64,000 bases of DNA, taken from NCBI GenBank assembly GCA_036821905.1, contig DAISIR010000002.1:186001-250000 (forward strand), read 5' to 3'. Of the stretch, positions 56,186-64,000 are shown piece after piece. Each line of letters opens with the position of its first letter. Position 1 is the stretch's first letter. The notes under the pieces were generated by a model. The model had not been told where the DNA came from and made no database searches. It saw nothing but the letters and a program-made list of their open reading frames with translations. A program made the translations under genes and the position numbers. The stretch comes from Brooklawnia sp937867175 (GTDB taxonomy: Bacteria > Actinomycetota > Actinomycetes > Propionibacteriales > Propionibacteriaceae).

Positions 56186-58540
56186 ATGTCAGAGGACAGC
56201 GTGTACGGGCCCTACGGTACGGGGGAGGGGACGCCTGGTGCCCCGCGCTCCACCACCTTGGAGCGCATCTCCAGTGGTCCGGAGCAGCCAAGGCTGCGGA
56301 TGCGGCAACGACTGGCGTGGTTCGGCGCGGTCAACCGTCCGCCGCAGTCGGCGGTACTCGACCCGCTTTTCTCGGTTGTCAAGGCCAACCATCCGAAGGC
56401 CAATCTGGAGCCGCTGGAGCGCGCTTACCATACCGCCGAGCACTACCATCGCGGCCAGGTCCGCAAGAGCGGCGAGCCCTACATCACCCATCCGTTGGCG
56501 GTGGCCACCATCTTGGCCGAGTTGGGCATGACCGAGTCGACATTGTGTGCCGCCTTGCTGCACGACACGGTCGAGGACACCAGTTACACCCTCGACCAGT
56601 TGCGGGCCGACTTCGGTGAGGAGGTCGCGCTGCTGGTTGATGGCGTGACCAAGCTGGACAAGATCACCTACGGCGAGTCTGCTAAGGCCGAGACCATCCG
56701 GAAGTTGGTAGTCGCCACCGCACGAGACATCCGGGTGCTGGTCATCAAACTCGCCGACCGGCTGCACAACATGCGCACGCTCACCTACCTGCGTCCCGAC
56801 AAGCAGATGCGCATCGCCCGCGACACACTGGAGATCTTCGCCCCGCTGGCCCACCGGCTGGGCATGAACGCGATTAAGTGGGAACTGGAGGATCTCTCGT
56901 TCGCCACCCTCCAACCCAAGGTCTACGACGAGATCGTCCGGATGGTCGCGGAGGCCGCGCCGCAGCGCGAACGCCAACTGCGCGAGGTGATCGATCAGGT
57001 CAAGAGAGACCTGAACGAGGCCGGCATCAAGGCGATCGTCTATGGCCGGCCGAAGCACTACTACTCAATCTACCAGAAGATGGTGGTGCGGGGACGTGAC
57101 TTCACTGACATCTACGACCTTGTGGGCCTGCGGGTGCTGGTCGACACCACCCGCGACTGCTATGGCGCGCTCGGCGTCCTGCACAACCGGTGGAACCCGC
57201 TACCGGGCCGGTTCAAGGACTACATCGCGCTGCCCAAGTACAACATGTACCAATCGCTGCACACCACGGTGCTAGGGCAGGGCAACCACCCGGTCGAGTT
57301 CCAGATCCGAACCCATGAGATGCACCAGCGAGCCGAGTACGGCGTCGCGGCGCACTGGAAGTACAAGGAGGAGCCGCACACCAAGGGCGCGAAGGGCACC
57401 CAGCGCGAAGACGCCGACAGCCAGCAGCTGTCGTGGGTATATCAGCTGAACCAATGGCAACGTGAGACCGAAGACCCGGGGGAGTTCCTCGACTCATTGC
57501 GTTTCGAGTTGAACACGTCTGAGGTTTACGTCTTCACGCCGAAGGGCGACTTGATCGCCTTGCCACAGGGTGCCACGCCGGTCGACCTCGCGTATGCGAT
57601 CCACAGTGAGGTCGGGAACCGCTGTGTCGGCGCCCGCGTGAACGGACGCCTCGTCCCGCTCGACAGCAAGCTTTCCAACGGCGATATCTGTGAGATCCTC
57701 GTCGCTCGCTCGGAGGACGCCGGCCCGAGCCGTGACTGGCTGAGCTTCGTGGCCAGCCCTCGTGCCCGGTCGAAGATCAAGCAGCACTTCACCCGAGAAC
57801 GCCGTGACGAGGCCATCGAGCAGGGCAAGAATGCCCTTGCCAAGCAGATGCGCAAGTCCGGGTTGCCGCTGCAACGGCTGCTGACCGTCGAGCACTTGAC
57901 CGCAGTCGCCGACAGCTATCGGCTGAGCGACATCAACGCCCTCTACGCCGCGATCGGCGAGAACAACGTGAGTGCGCAAGGCATCATCCAGCGGCTGGTC
58001 GAGACTGAGGGCGGCTTGGAGGCGGCAGTCAGTGAGACGCTGGAGGAGAAGCGCCCGATCCCGCCTCGCCGGACCGGCGGCAAGGACGATGTCGGCATTG
58101 TCGTGCAGGGCGAGCCGGACATGTGGGTGAAGCTGGCCAAATGCTGTACCCCGCTGCCCGGCGATGACATCCTCGGCTTCGTCACCCGCGAGAACGGTGT
58201 CTCCGTCCATCGGCGAGACTGTACGAACGCTGCCGCCCTGCTCAACCAGCCCGAACGCATCGTAGAGGTGGAATGGGCGCACTCGGGCAACGTCGGGTAC
58301 CTGGTGTCGGTACAGGTGGAGGCGCTCGACCGCACCGGCCTGCTTTCAGACCTGACCAGATCGCTGTCTGACCAAGGCGTGTCGATCACGTCCGCGGTGG
58401 TCAGCACCACCAAGGATCGGCTCGCCAAGGTGCGGCTCACCTTCGAGTGCTCGGACCCGAAGCATTTAGCCCACGTTACGTCGCAGATGCGGAAGGTCTC
58501 GGGCGTCTACGACATCTATCGGGTCAGCCAAGGGGGTTGA
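56186..58540 (+). CDS. rel: Bifunctional (p)ppGpp synthetase/hydrolase Rel
   Basis: Controls the stringent response by making and degrading (p)ppGpp. It has 784 residues. The HD hydrolase domain (about 80-230) has YITHPLAV, LLHDTVEDT and LADRLHNMRTL. The synthetase domain (about 280-400) has YGRPKHYYSIYQKM and GRFKDYIALPKYN; RFKD (342-345) is the RXKD form found in bifunctional Rel enzymes. The TGS domain (about 445-510, YVFTPKGDLIALPQGATP) and C-terminal zinc-finger-like (CCTPLPGDDI) and ACT (about 705-784) domains follow. TAGACT (56147-56152) is a likely own -10 in the 80-base gap after apt. Confidence 0.97.
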   Translation: MSEDSVYGPYGTGEGTPGAPRSTTLERISSGPEQPRLRMRQRLAWFGAVNRPPQSAVLDPLFSVVKANHPKANLEPLERAYHTAEHYHRGQVRKSGEPYITHPLAVATILAELGMTESTLCAALLHDTVEDTSYTLDQLRADFGEEVALLVDGVTKLDKITYGESAKAETIRKLVVATARDIRVLVIKLADRLHNMRTLTYLRPDKQMRIARDTLEIFAPLAHRLGMNAIKWELEDLSFATLQPKVYDEIVRMVAEAAPQRERQLREVIDQVKRDLNEAGIKAIVYGRPKHYYSIYQKMVVRGRDFTDIYDLVGLRVLVDTTRDCYGALGVLHNRWNPLPGRFKDYIALPKYNMYQSLHTTVLGQGNHPVEFQIRTHEMHQRAEYGVAAHWKYKEEPHTKGAKGTQREDADSQQLSWVYQLNQWQRETEDPGEFLDSLRFELNTSEVYVFTPKGDLIALPQGATPVDLAYAIHSEVGNRCVGARVNGRLVPLDSKLSNGDICEILVARSEDAGPSRDWLSFVASPRARSKIKQHFTRERRDEAIEQGKNALAKQMRKSGLPLQRLLTVEHLTAVADSYRLSDINALYAAIGENNVSAQGIIQRLVETEGGLEAAVSETLEEKRPIPPRRTGGKDDVGIVVQGEPDMWVKLAKCCTPLPGDDILGFVTRENGVSVHRRDCTNAAALLNQPERIVEVEWAHSGNVGYLVSVQVEALDRTGLLSDLTRSLSDQGVSITSAVVSTTKDRLAKVRLTFECSDPKHLAHVTSQMRKVSGVYDIYRVSQGG

Positions 58541-58566
58541 CCGAGGGCTCGACGGTTGGTCGGTCA
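58538..58566. terminator. Possible shared terminator between rel and the DUF349 gene
   Basis: A 7-bp inverted repeat (TGACCGA at 58538-58544, TCGGTCA at 58560-58566) joins the two convergent stop codons, with a 15-base loop. No U-tract. It is short, so the call is tentative. Confidence 0.35.
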
Positions 58567-59808
58567 GGCCGAGAACTCGTCCAAGGTCTTCTGGGCCTGG
58601 GCCAGCCACTCGGTGTAGGTCTTGATCGAGTCACGAGTCTTGGCGGCCTTCTTCTTGTCGCCGCGTTGCTCGGCTGCGTCGGCCTGCTGAGCCAGCTTCT
58701 CGATCTGGGCGCCGAACATCTCGACAGTGTCGGAGGCGCGCTTGCGGGCCTCCGGGTCGGTGCGGCGCCACTCGGTCTCTTCGGCCGAACGCACTGCCTG
58801 TTCCAGTGCCCGGACTCGCCCCTCCAACGGACGGATCGCGTCGCGCGGCACCTTGCCGAGTTCGTTGAAGCTGGACAGGAACTCTCTGAACGCGTCCTTG
58901 GCGGCCTTGAGATCGGTGATCGGCAGGATCGTTGTCTCGGCCTCGTCGAGCAGCTTCTGCTTGGCTGTCAGGTTGTCTCGGTACTCGCTCTCTTCGGCGT
59001 TGAACGCCTCCGAGCGGGCATTGAAGAACTGGTCCTGCAGGCCCCGGAACTCGGCCCACAGCCGGTCATCTATCTCACGACCAGCGCCGCCGGCGACTCG
59101 CCACTCGTTCATCAGATCGCGGAACTCGGTGGCCGTCTGCGACCAATCTGTCGAACCGGCGATTTCGCGGGAGCGCGCGATGATCTTCTCCTTGGCCGTG
59201 CGAGCTGCGTCCCGGCGCTCATTCTGGGTGGCGAACTGCGCCTTTCGGCGGCGGGTGTAGGTGGTGCGGGCGCCACTGAAACGGTGCCACAGCTCGTCGT
59301 CCGTGGCCCGGTCGATACGAGGCAGCGCCTTCCATTCGTCCAGCAGGGAACGGAAGCGGTTCACCCCACCACGCCAGTCGTTGCCCTCCGCTAGCTTCTC
59401 TGCCTCGGCGACCATCGCCTCCTTGGCGGCCTTGATCTGCTCGTTCTGCTGGGCGCGTTCGGTTTTGCGGGCCTCCTGGGCGGCAGCCAACTGCGGCGCG
59501 AACTCGTCCAACCTGGCCACCAGGCCGTCCAGATCGCCCACCGCGTGGGCCTCGACGATCGAGGACTTCAGGTGGTTAATGGATTTACGTGCCTCTTCCG
59601 GCGACAACGAGCCCGATTCAATCCGCCGCCCAAGCAGACTCACCTCGGTCTCCAATGACTCGAAGCGGCGTACGAAGAACGCCAAGGCCTCGGATTTGTC
59701 GGCATCGGGGACTTGACCGACCCTGCGCTCACCCGCGGAGGTCAGCACGTAAACTGTGCCGTCGTCCTCTACACGGCCGAAGCCTGCCGGCCCTGCGCTT
59801 TCACTCAT
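58564..59808 (-). CDS. DUF349 domain protein, coiled-coil rich
   Basis: A 414-residue, highly charged, mostly helical protein with repeated DUF349 units (about 120-195, 200-270, 275-345). Each unit has a W-R/K-x-A or W-x-x-x-x-R/K-A pattern, e.g. DWRGGVNRFRSLLDEWKALPRIDRATDDELWHRF. ATG 59808 gives MSESAGPAGFGRVEDDG, a standard actinobacterial N-terminus; longer upstream frames run antisense through the MBL gene. CAATAT lies 6 bases before the ATG, so the transcript may be leaderless. The molecular function is not established. DUF349 proteins near rel and hisS recur in actinobacteria. Confidence 0.87.
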   Translation of the reverse strand: MSESAGPAGFGRVEDDGTVYVLTSAGERRVGQVPDADKSEALAFFVRRFESLETEVSLLGRRIESGSLSPEEARKSINHLKSSIVEAHAVGDLDGLVARLDEFAPQLAAAQEARKTERAQQNEQIKAAKEAMVAEAEKLAEGNDWRGGVNRFRSLLDEWKALPRIDRATDDELWHRFSGARTTYTRRRKAQFATQNERRDAARTAKEKIIARSREIAGSTDWSQTATEFRDLMNEWRVAGGAGREIDDRLWAEFRGLQDQFFNARSEAFNAEESEYRDNLTAKQKLLDEAETTILPITDLKAAKDAFREFLSSFNELGKVPRDAIRPLEGRVRALEQAVRSAEETEWRRTDPEARKRASDTVEMFGAQIEKLAQQADAAEQRGDKKKAAKTRDSIKTYTEWLAQAQKTLDEFSA

Positions 59809-59814
59809 GGGTCC

Positions 59815-59831
59815 ATATTGCCCGATAGGCT
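59815..59831. promoter_or_regulatory. Overlapping divergent promoters, DUF349 gene and MBL gene
   Basis: Only 30 bases separate the two start codons. TAGGCT (59826-59831, plus strand) is 7 bases before the MBL GTG, and CAATAT (59815-59820, minus strand) is 6 bases before the DUF349 ATG. The -35 regions must lie in the opposite gene's start, so polymerase could not occupy both at once. Confidence 0.5.
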
Positions 59832-59838
59832 GCGATTT

Positions 59839-60531
59839 GTGTTCATCGTGCCGTTCGTGAGTGGTCCTTGGCAGACAAACTGCTACGTGGTATCTGCAAA
59901 CAAGCCCACGCACGTCGGGCGCCAACCCGCCTTCGTCATCGATGCCGGGGTCGACACCCGGCCTCACATTGATGAAATCCTGACGCAGTACCGGTTCGAT
60001 CTGGCCGCGGTGGTTTGCAGCCATGGACATGTGGACCACGTCGCCGACGCCGCGCAGTTGGCCAATGACCACCACGTGCCCCTCTGGTTGCATCCGGCAG
60101 ATCTGGCGATGCTGACCAATCCAGCGTTGGGCCTCGGGCCTGGTAGTGAGATCTTGATCCGGCAGGTGCTGGGCAGCACCCGACTGCCCGCTCCCGTCGA
60201 CCTGCGCGAACTGGCCGACGGACAATGCCTCGAGTCTGCCGGAGTGACCCTTGAGGTCATCCACGCCCCCGGGCACACGCCGGGCTGCGTGGTGCTCTTG
60301 GGTGACGATGATGGCTCGCCTGTGGTGTTCAGCGGCGACGTGCTGTTCGCCGGCAGCATCGGTCGGGTCGATCTCCCGGGCGGCAGCATGGCGCAGATGC
60401 GCAGTACGCTCCGCAAACTGCGCACAGCGATCAAGGCATCGGCGAGTATCCTTCCGGGGCATGGCCCGTCCACGACGATGGCTCGTGAGCTGGCCGCCAA
60501 CCCCTACCTGACCGAGGAGATGCTGGCCTGA
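59839..60531 (+). CDS. Metallo-beta-lactamase-fold hydrolase (glyoxalase II-like)
   Basis: A 230-residue protein starting VFIVPFVSGPWQTNCYVV. Metal ligands are HGHVDH (62-67), the His in APGHTPGC (about 138), the Asp in FSGDVLF and the C-terminal His in LPGHGPSTTM. This is the hydroxyacylglutathione-hydrolase-like branch; the natural thiol substrate in an actinobacterium is unknown and may be mycothiol-linked. The same gene lies between rel and hisS in Mycobacterium (Rv2581c). GTG 59839 has TAGGCT 7 bases upstream and no Shine-Dalgarno. Its stop overlaps the hisS start. Confidence 0.88.
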   Translation: MFIVPFVSGPWQTNCYVVSANKPTHVGRQPAFVIDAGVDTRPHIDEILTQYRFDLAAVVCSHGHVDHVADAAQLANDHHVPLWLHPADLAMLTNPALGLGPGSEILIRQVLGSTRLPAPVDLRELADGQCLESAGVTLEVIHAPGHTPGCVVLLGDDDGSPVVFSGDVLFAGSIGRVDLPGGSMAQMRSTLRKLRTAIKASASILPGHGPSTTMARELAANPYLTEEMLA

Positions 60532-61865
60532 TGGCTCGTTCCCAAGCCCTGTCCGGGTTCCCGGAGTTCCTGCCTGCCCAGCGCATCGTCGAGCAGGCGG
60601 CTATCGACCTGCTGCGGGAGACCTTCGAGTTGCACGGTTTCGCCGGCGTTGAGACCCGAGCGGTGGAGCCGATGGCGGCGTTGACCCGCAAGGGCGAGAT
60701 CACCAAGGAGGTCTACGTCATCCGGCGCCTGCATGCCGCACCCGAGGACGCCGGCGATGACCTCGGCTTGCACTTCGACCTGACCGTGCCGCTGGCCCGC
60801 TACGTGCTGGAGAACTCCGGGCACTTGCACTTCCCGTTCCGCCGCTACCAGATCCAGAAGGTCTGGCGCGGCGAGCGTCCCCAGGAGGGCCGCTACCGGG
60901 AGTTCGCACAGGCCGACATCGACATCATCGGCGAGAACACGCTCGCCGAGCACCATGACGTCGAGGCACCGCTGGTCATGCTGGAGTCGTTGGAGAAGCT
61001 GCACGACCGGCTCGGCTTGCCGCCGGTGCTGATGCACGTCAACAACCGCAAACTGTCCGAGGGTTTCTACCGCGGATTGGGCATCGAAGACACCGCCGCG
61101 GTGCTGCAGCGAGTTGACAAGTTCGACAAGATCGGCGCGGCCGCGGTGGCCGAACTGCTCGTCACCGACCTGGGCCTGAGTGACCAGGTGGCGGGCAAGT
61201 GCGTCGAACTGGCCACCATCCAGGCCCCCGACGACTCCTTCGTCGCCCGGGTGCGCGACCTCGGCGTGCACTCCGAGATGCTGGAGGAGGGCTTGGACGC
61301 GCTGACCCGCGTGATCAACGCCGCCCGGTCGCAGGTACCGGGGCGCATGGTCGCCGACTTGAAGATCGCCCGAGGCCTGGACTACTACACCGGCACCGTC
61401 TACGAGACCGAACTGGTCGGCCATCCCTCGCTCGGTTCGATCAGCTCCGGCGGACGCTACGACTCCCTCGCCTCCGACGGCAAGCGCACCTTCCCCGGGG
61501 TCGGCATCTCGCTCGGCCTGACCAGACTGCTCGTGCCGCTGTTGGGACGCGGCGCGCTGACCGCCTCGCGGAGCGTCCCCAGTTGCGTGCTGGTGGCGGT
61601 GGACGATGAGGACAGCCGCGCAACGGCCATGGGAGTCGCGGCGACGCTGCGTGGCCGTGGCATCGCCTGCGAGGTGGCGCCCCGGGCCGACAAGTACGGC
61701 AAGCAGATCCGCTACGCCGACCGGCGGGGTATTCCCTTCGTCTGGTTCGGCGGCGTCGCCGGTGAGATCAAGGACATCCGCTCGGGTGAGCAAACCGGGG
61801 CGGACGCGTCCAGCTGGCAGCCTCCGGATGACGATCTGCGCCCCCGGGTTGTCTCACCCCAGTGA
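60531..61865 (+). CDS. hisS: Histidyl-tRNA synthetase
   Basis: Class II aminoacyl-tRNA synthetase. It has 444 residues. FPEFLPAQRIVEQAAIDLLRETFELHGF at the N-terminus, motif 2 region FRRYQIQKVWRGERPQEGRYREF, the histidine-specific RGLDYYTGTVYE and GGRYDSL, motif 3 GVGISLGLTRL and the C-terminal anticodon-binding domain (about 345-435) are intact. ATG 60531 overlaps the MBL-gene stop by one base. Confidence 0.96.
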   Translation: MARSQALSGFPEFLPAQRIVEQAAIDLLRETFELHGFAGVETRAVEPMAALTRKGEITKEVYVIRRLHAAPEDAGDDLGLHFDLTVPLARYVLENSGHLHFPFRRYQIQKVWRGERPQEGRYREFAQADIDIIGENTLAEHHDVEAPLVMLESLEKLHDRLGLPPVLMHVNNRKLSEGFYRGLGIEDTAAVLQRVDKFDKIGAAAVAELLVTDLGLSDQVAGKCVELATIQAPDDSFVARVRDLGVHSEMLEEGLDALTRVINAARSQVPGRMVADLKIARGLDYYTGTVYETELVGHPSLGSISSGGRYDSLASDGKRTFPGVGISLGLTRLLVPLLGRGALTASRSVPSCVLVAVDDEDSRATAMGVAATLRGRGIACEVAPRADKYGKQIRYADRRGIPFVWFGGVAGEIKDIRSGEQTGADASSWQPPDDDLRPRVVSPQ

Positions 61866-61991
61866 TCCCCACCCACCAGTCATCCCCACCCGCCCGCAGA
61901 GCCCAACCGGCTCTTTCGTGCCGATCCGTGGGCTACCGGTACACTGTGGCGGGTGCCCGCACCGTCTATGCGGGTCTCACCCGAAAGGAAG

Positions 61992-63797
61992 ATGGTCGTG
62001 ATTCGCACCCACGAGGCAGGTACGCTGAGCGCGTCCCAGATAGGTACCACTGTCAGGCTCGCAGGCTGGGTGGACGCCCGCCGCGATCACGGCGGCGTGG
62101 TCTTCGTCGACCTGCGGGACGCGTCGGGCATCGTGCAGTGCGTGATTCGTGAGGAATTGGTCGACGAACTGGGAGCTCACAAGCTGCGCAACGAGTTCTG
62201 CGTGGCGGTCTGCGGCGTAGTCGAGGCCCGTTCGGCCGACACGGTGAATCCCAACATGGCGACCGGGCAGATTGAGGTCGCGGTCAGCTCGCTCGAGGTG
62301 CTCAGCCCGGCGGCTCCGTTGCCGTTCCCGATCGATGACCGGGTCAACGTGGGCGAGGACACCCGATTCCGGCATCGCTACCTCGATCTGCGTCGTCCAG
62401 AGCCGGGTCGGCTGCTGCGGCTGCGCAGCCAGGTCAACGCTGCCGCCCGCAAAGTGCTCGCCGCGCACGATTTCGTGGAGATCGAGACCCCGACGCTCAC
62501 CCACAGCACCCCGGAGGGTGCGCGTGACTTCGTGGTACCTGCAAGACTGGCGCCCGGCTCGTGGTATGCGCTGCCGCAGAGCCCGCAGCTGTTCAAGCAG
62601 TTGCTGATGGTGGCGGGGATGGAACGCTACTACCAGATCGCTCGCTGCTACCGAGACGAGGACTTCCGCGCCGACCGGCAACCCGAGTTCACCCAACTCG
62701 ACGTTGAGATGAGCTTCGTCGACCAGGACGATGTGATCGGGCTGTCCGAGCAGATCATCGCCGAGATCTGGGCGCTGATCGGCTTCGAGCTGCCGTGTCC
62801 GTTGCCGCGGCTCACCTACACCGAGGCCATGGACCGGTTCGGCTCCGACAAGCCCGACCTTCGCTTCGATCTGCAGCTCACCGAGCTGACCGACTACTTC
62901 GCCGACACCCCGTTCCGAGTCTTCCAGGCGCCCTACGTGGGGGCCATCGTGATGCCCGGCGGCGCGTCCCAACCGCGGCGCACCTTCGACGCCTGGCAGG
63001 ACTGGGCAAAGCAGCGCGGTGCCAAGGGCTTGGCCTATGTCACGATCGCCGAGGACGGCACCTTGGGTGGACCGGTGAGCAAGAACATCAGCGACACTGA
63101 ACGCGACGGCCTGGCCGCCGCCACCGGCGCCCAGCCAGGGGACTGCATCTTCTTCGCCGCGGGTGCCCGTGCTGCGTCCCAGAACCTGCTCGGAGCGGCC
63201 CGCAACGAAATCGCCCGGCGCTGCGGGCTGGTGGACGAGGACGCCTGGAGCTTCTTGTGGGTGGTGGACGCGCCCCTGTTCAAGCCGGTCGCCGAAGCGG
63301 TCGCCGAAGGCGATGTCGCTGTGGGCGGCGGGGCCTGGACCGCCGTACATCATGCCTTCACCTCGCCGAAGCCGGAGTCCCTGGCGAGTTTCGACACCGA
63401 TCCGGGCTCGGCGCTGGCCTACGCCTACGACATCATCTGCAACGGCAACGAGATCGGCGGCGGGTCGATCCGTATCCATCGCCGTGACGTGCAGGAACGG
63501 GTCTTCAAGGTGATGGGCATCACCGCCGAGGACGCCCAGGAGAAGTTCGGCTTCCTGCTGGATGCCTTCCAGTTCGGCGCCCCGCCGCACGGCGGCATCG
63601 CATTCGGCTGGGACCGGATCGTTGCGCTGCTCGGTGGTGCCGAGTCGATCCGTGAGGTGATCGCTTTCCCGAAGACCGGCAACGGCTTCGACCCATTGAC
63701 CGGGGCGCCCGCACCGATCACCGCACAGCAGCGCAGAGAGGCGGGCGTCGACTTCAAGCCGCAGCCCAAGAAGGCGGCGGAGCGGGCGGACGCTTGA
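61992..63797 (+). CDS. aspS: Aspartyl-tRNA synthetase
   Basis: Class IIb synthetase of about 601 residues. The OB-fold anticodon domain begins LAGWVDARRDHGGVVFVDLRD. Motif 2 is CYRDEDFRADRQPEFTQLD, the flipping and GAD insert regions follow (about 290-420), and motif 3 is GGIAFGWDRIVALL. ATG 61992 gives MVVIRTHEAG, matching the M. tuberculosis N-terminus (MFVLRSHAAG). GTG 61998 is better spaced from the AAAGGAAG ribosome-binding site, so the start is uncertain by two codons. TACACT in the 126-base leader is a likely -10. With GatCAB present it may be non-discriminating. Confidence 0.95.
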   Translation: MVVIRTHEAGTLSASQIGTTVRLAGWVDARRDHGGVVFVDLRDASGIVQCVIREELVDELGAHKLRNEFCVAVCGVVEARSADTVNPNMATGQIEVAVSSLEVLSPAAPLPFPIDDRVNVGEDTRFRHRYLDLRRPEPGRLLRLRSQVNAAARKVLAAHDFVEIETPTLTHSTPEGARDFVVPARLAPGSWYALPQSPQLFKQLLMVAGMERYYQIARCYRDEDFRADRQPEFTQLDVEMSFVDQDDVIGLSEQIIAEIWALIGFELPCPLPRLTYTEAMDRFGSDKPDLRFDLQLTELTDYFADTPFRVFQAPYVGAIVMPGGASQPRRTFDAWQDWAKQRGAKGLAYVTIAEDGTLGGPVSKNISDTERDGLAAATGAQPGDCIFFAAGARAASQNLLGAARNEIARRCGLVDEDAWSFLWVVDAPLFKPVAEAVAEGDVAVGGGAWTAVHHAFTSPKPESLASFDTDPGSALAYAYDIICNGNEIGGGSIRIHRRDVQERVFKVMGITAEDAQEKFGFLLDAFQFGAPPHGGIAFGWDRIVALLGGAESIREVIAFPKTGNGFDPLTGAPAPITAQQRREAGVDFKPQPKKAAERADA

Positions 63798-63813
63798 GCC
63801 GCACGGGTGGGCC

Positions 63814-63835
63814 GCGGTTACCGTCCGGTCACCGC
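63814..63835 (+). terminator. Possible terminator after aspS
   Basis: Arms GCGGT (63814-63818) and ACCGC (63831-63835) enclose a further short stem, 17 bases after the aspS stop. There is no U-tract and the stem is short. Confidence 0.35.
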
Positions 63836-63855
63836 AGGCAGGTAGCTTCGATCAC

Positions 63856-64000
63856 ATGACGACTGAACCGAACTGGGTGGACCTCGACGGCGTGGTCAAC
63901 ATGAGAGATCTGGGTGGACGCACCACAGTTGATGGACGCACCGTCCGGTCGCGTGTCGTGCTGCGTTCGGACAACCTCGCCGACCTGACCCCGACCTCGG
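63856..64000 (+). CDS. Tyrosine-protein phosphatase-like gene, 5' end only
   Basis: The first 48 codons read MTTEPNWVDLDGVVNMRDLGG... VLRSDNLADLTP. The NMRDLGG motif followed by LRSDNLADLTP is characteristic of the bacterial dual-specificity/tyrosine phosphatase family (Y_phosphatase3, PtpB-like). The catalytic CxxxxxR loop lies beyond the window, so activity cannot be judged. TAGCTT (63843-63848) stands 7 bases before ATG 63856, a leaderless pattern. Confidence 0.75.
   Translation, partial: MTTEPNWVDLDGVVNMRDLGGRTTVDGRTVRSRVVLRSDNLADLTPTS

Overview
The window is high-GC chromosomal DNA from an actinomycete. The evidence is the GlgE-type glycogen cluster, a PriA-like HisA/TrpF enzyme, an NrtR-type NAD regulator beside nadABC, gatCAB, a LexA box of the CGAAC-N4-GTTCG type at ruvCAB, and many genes with a TANNNT-like hexamer 6-7 bases before the start codon (leaderless style). 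Several blocks follow the actinobacterial order known from Mycobacterium: thioredoxin/TPR-glgB-glgE-glgP; cysteine desulfurase-mnmA-MetE-like-gatCAB; trpECBA-lgt; nadABC; hisDCBHA; ruvCAB-yajC-secDF-apt-rel-MBL-hisS-aspS. A Propionibacteriales-like organism would fit, but the family cannot be fixed from the sequence alone. Nearly the whole window is coding. No intergenic gap reaches 150 bases, and I see no tRNA, rRNA, IS element, prophage or CRISPR array.

Layout. 1-11281: alpha-glucan metabolism (pgm, a thioredoxin-like TPR protein, glgB, glgE, glgP, glgX). 11336-17257: cysteine desulfurase, mnmA, a MetE-like protein, a small membrane protein, and on the minus strand dxr, an ACT protein and a membrane protein. 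17338-20635: gatCAB. 20708-26019: trpE-trpC-trpB-trpA-lgt, tightly coupled. 26048-30601: nadA-nadB-nadC on the minus strand behind an NrtR-like regulator and a candidate 43-residue ORF. 30719-36698: gltB-gltD. 36709-43123: an MDR oxidoreductase, dnaE, a membrane protein, ybaK and a DUF554 protein. 43208-48723: hisD-hisC-hisB-hisH-hisA(priA) and a tandem GNAT protein. 48774-58540: yebC, ruvC-ruvA-ruvB (SOS-type promoter), yajC-secD-secF, apt, rel. 58564-64000: a DUF349 protein, a metallo-beta-lactamase-fold hydrolase, hisS, aspS and the start of a tyrosine-phosphatase-like gene.

How they fit together. Pgm, GlgB, GlgE, GlgP and GlgX cover building, branching, phosphorolysis and debranching of alpha-glucan. 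The desulfurase can feed sulfur to MnmA. GltBD supplies glutamate. The trp cluster lacks trpF, and the PriA-like HisA in the his operon probably covers that step.

The window is mostly conserved housekeeping DNA, and I found no convincing new multi-gene system. The points most worth a second look are small: a perfect 66-bp tandem duplication across the glgP stop codon, a 21-bp tandem repeat inside secD, a 100-N gap that is almost certainly a 55-bp contig overlap left unmerged (secD is intact once collapsed), an AT-rich palindrome at the nadA promoter, a leaderless 43-residue ORF coupled to nrtR, and a 15-base motif shared by two distant start sites.
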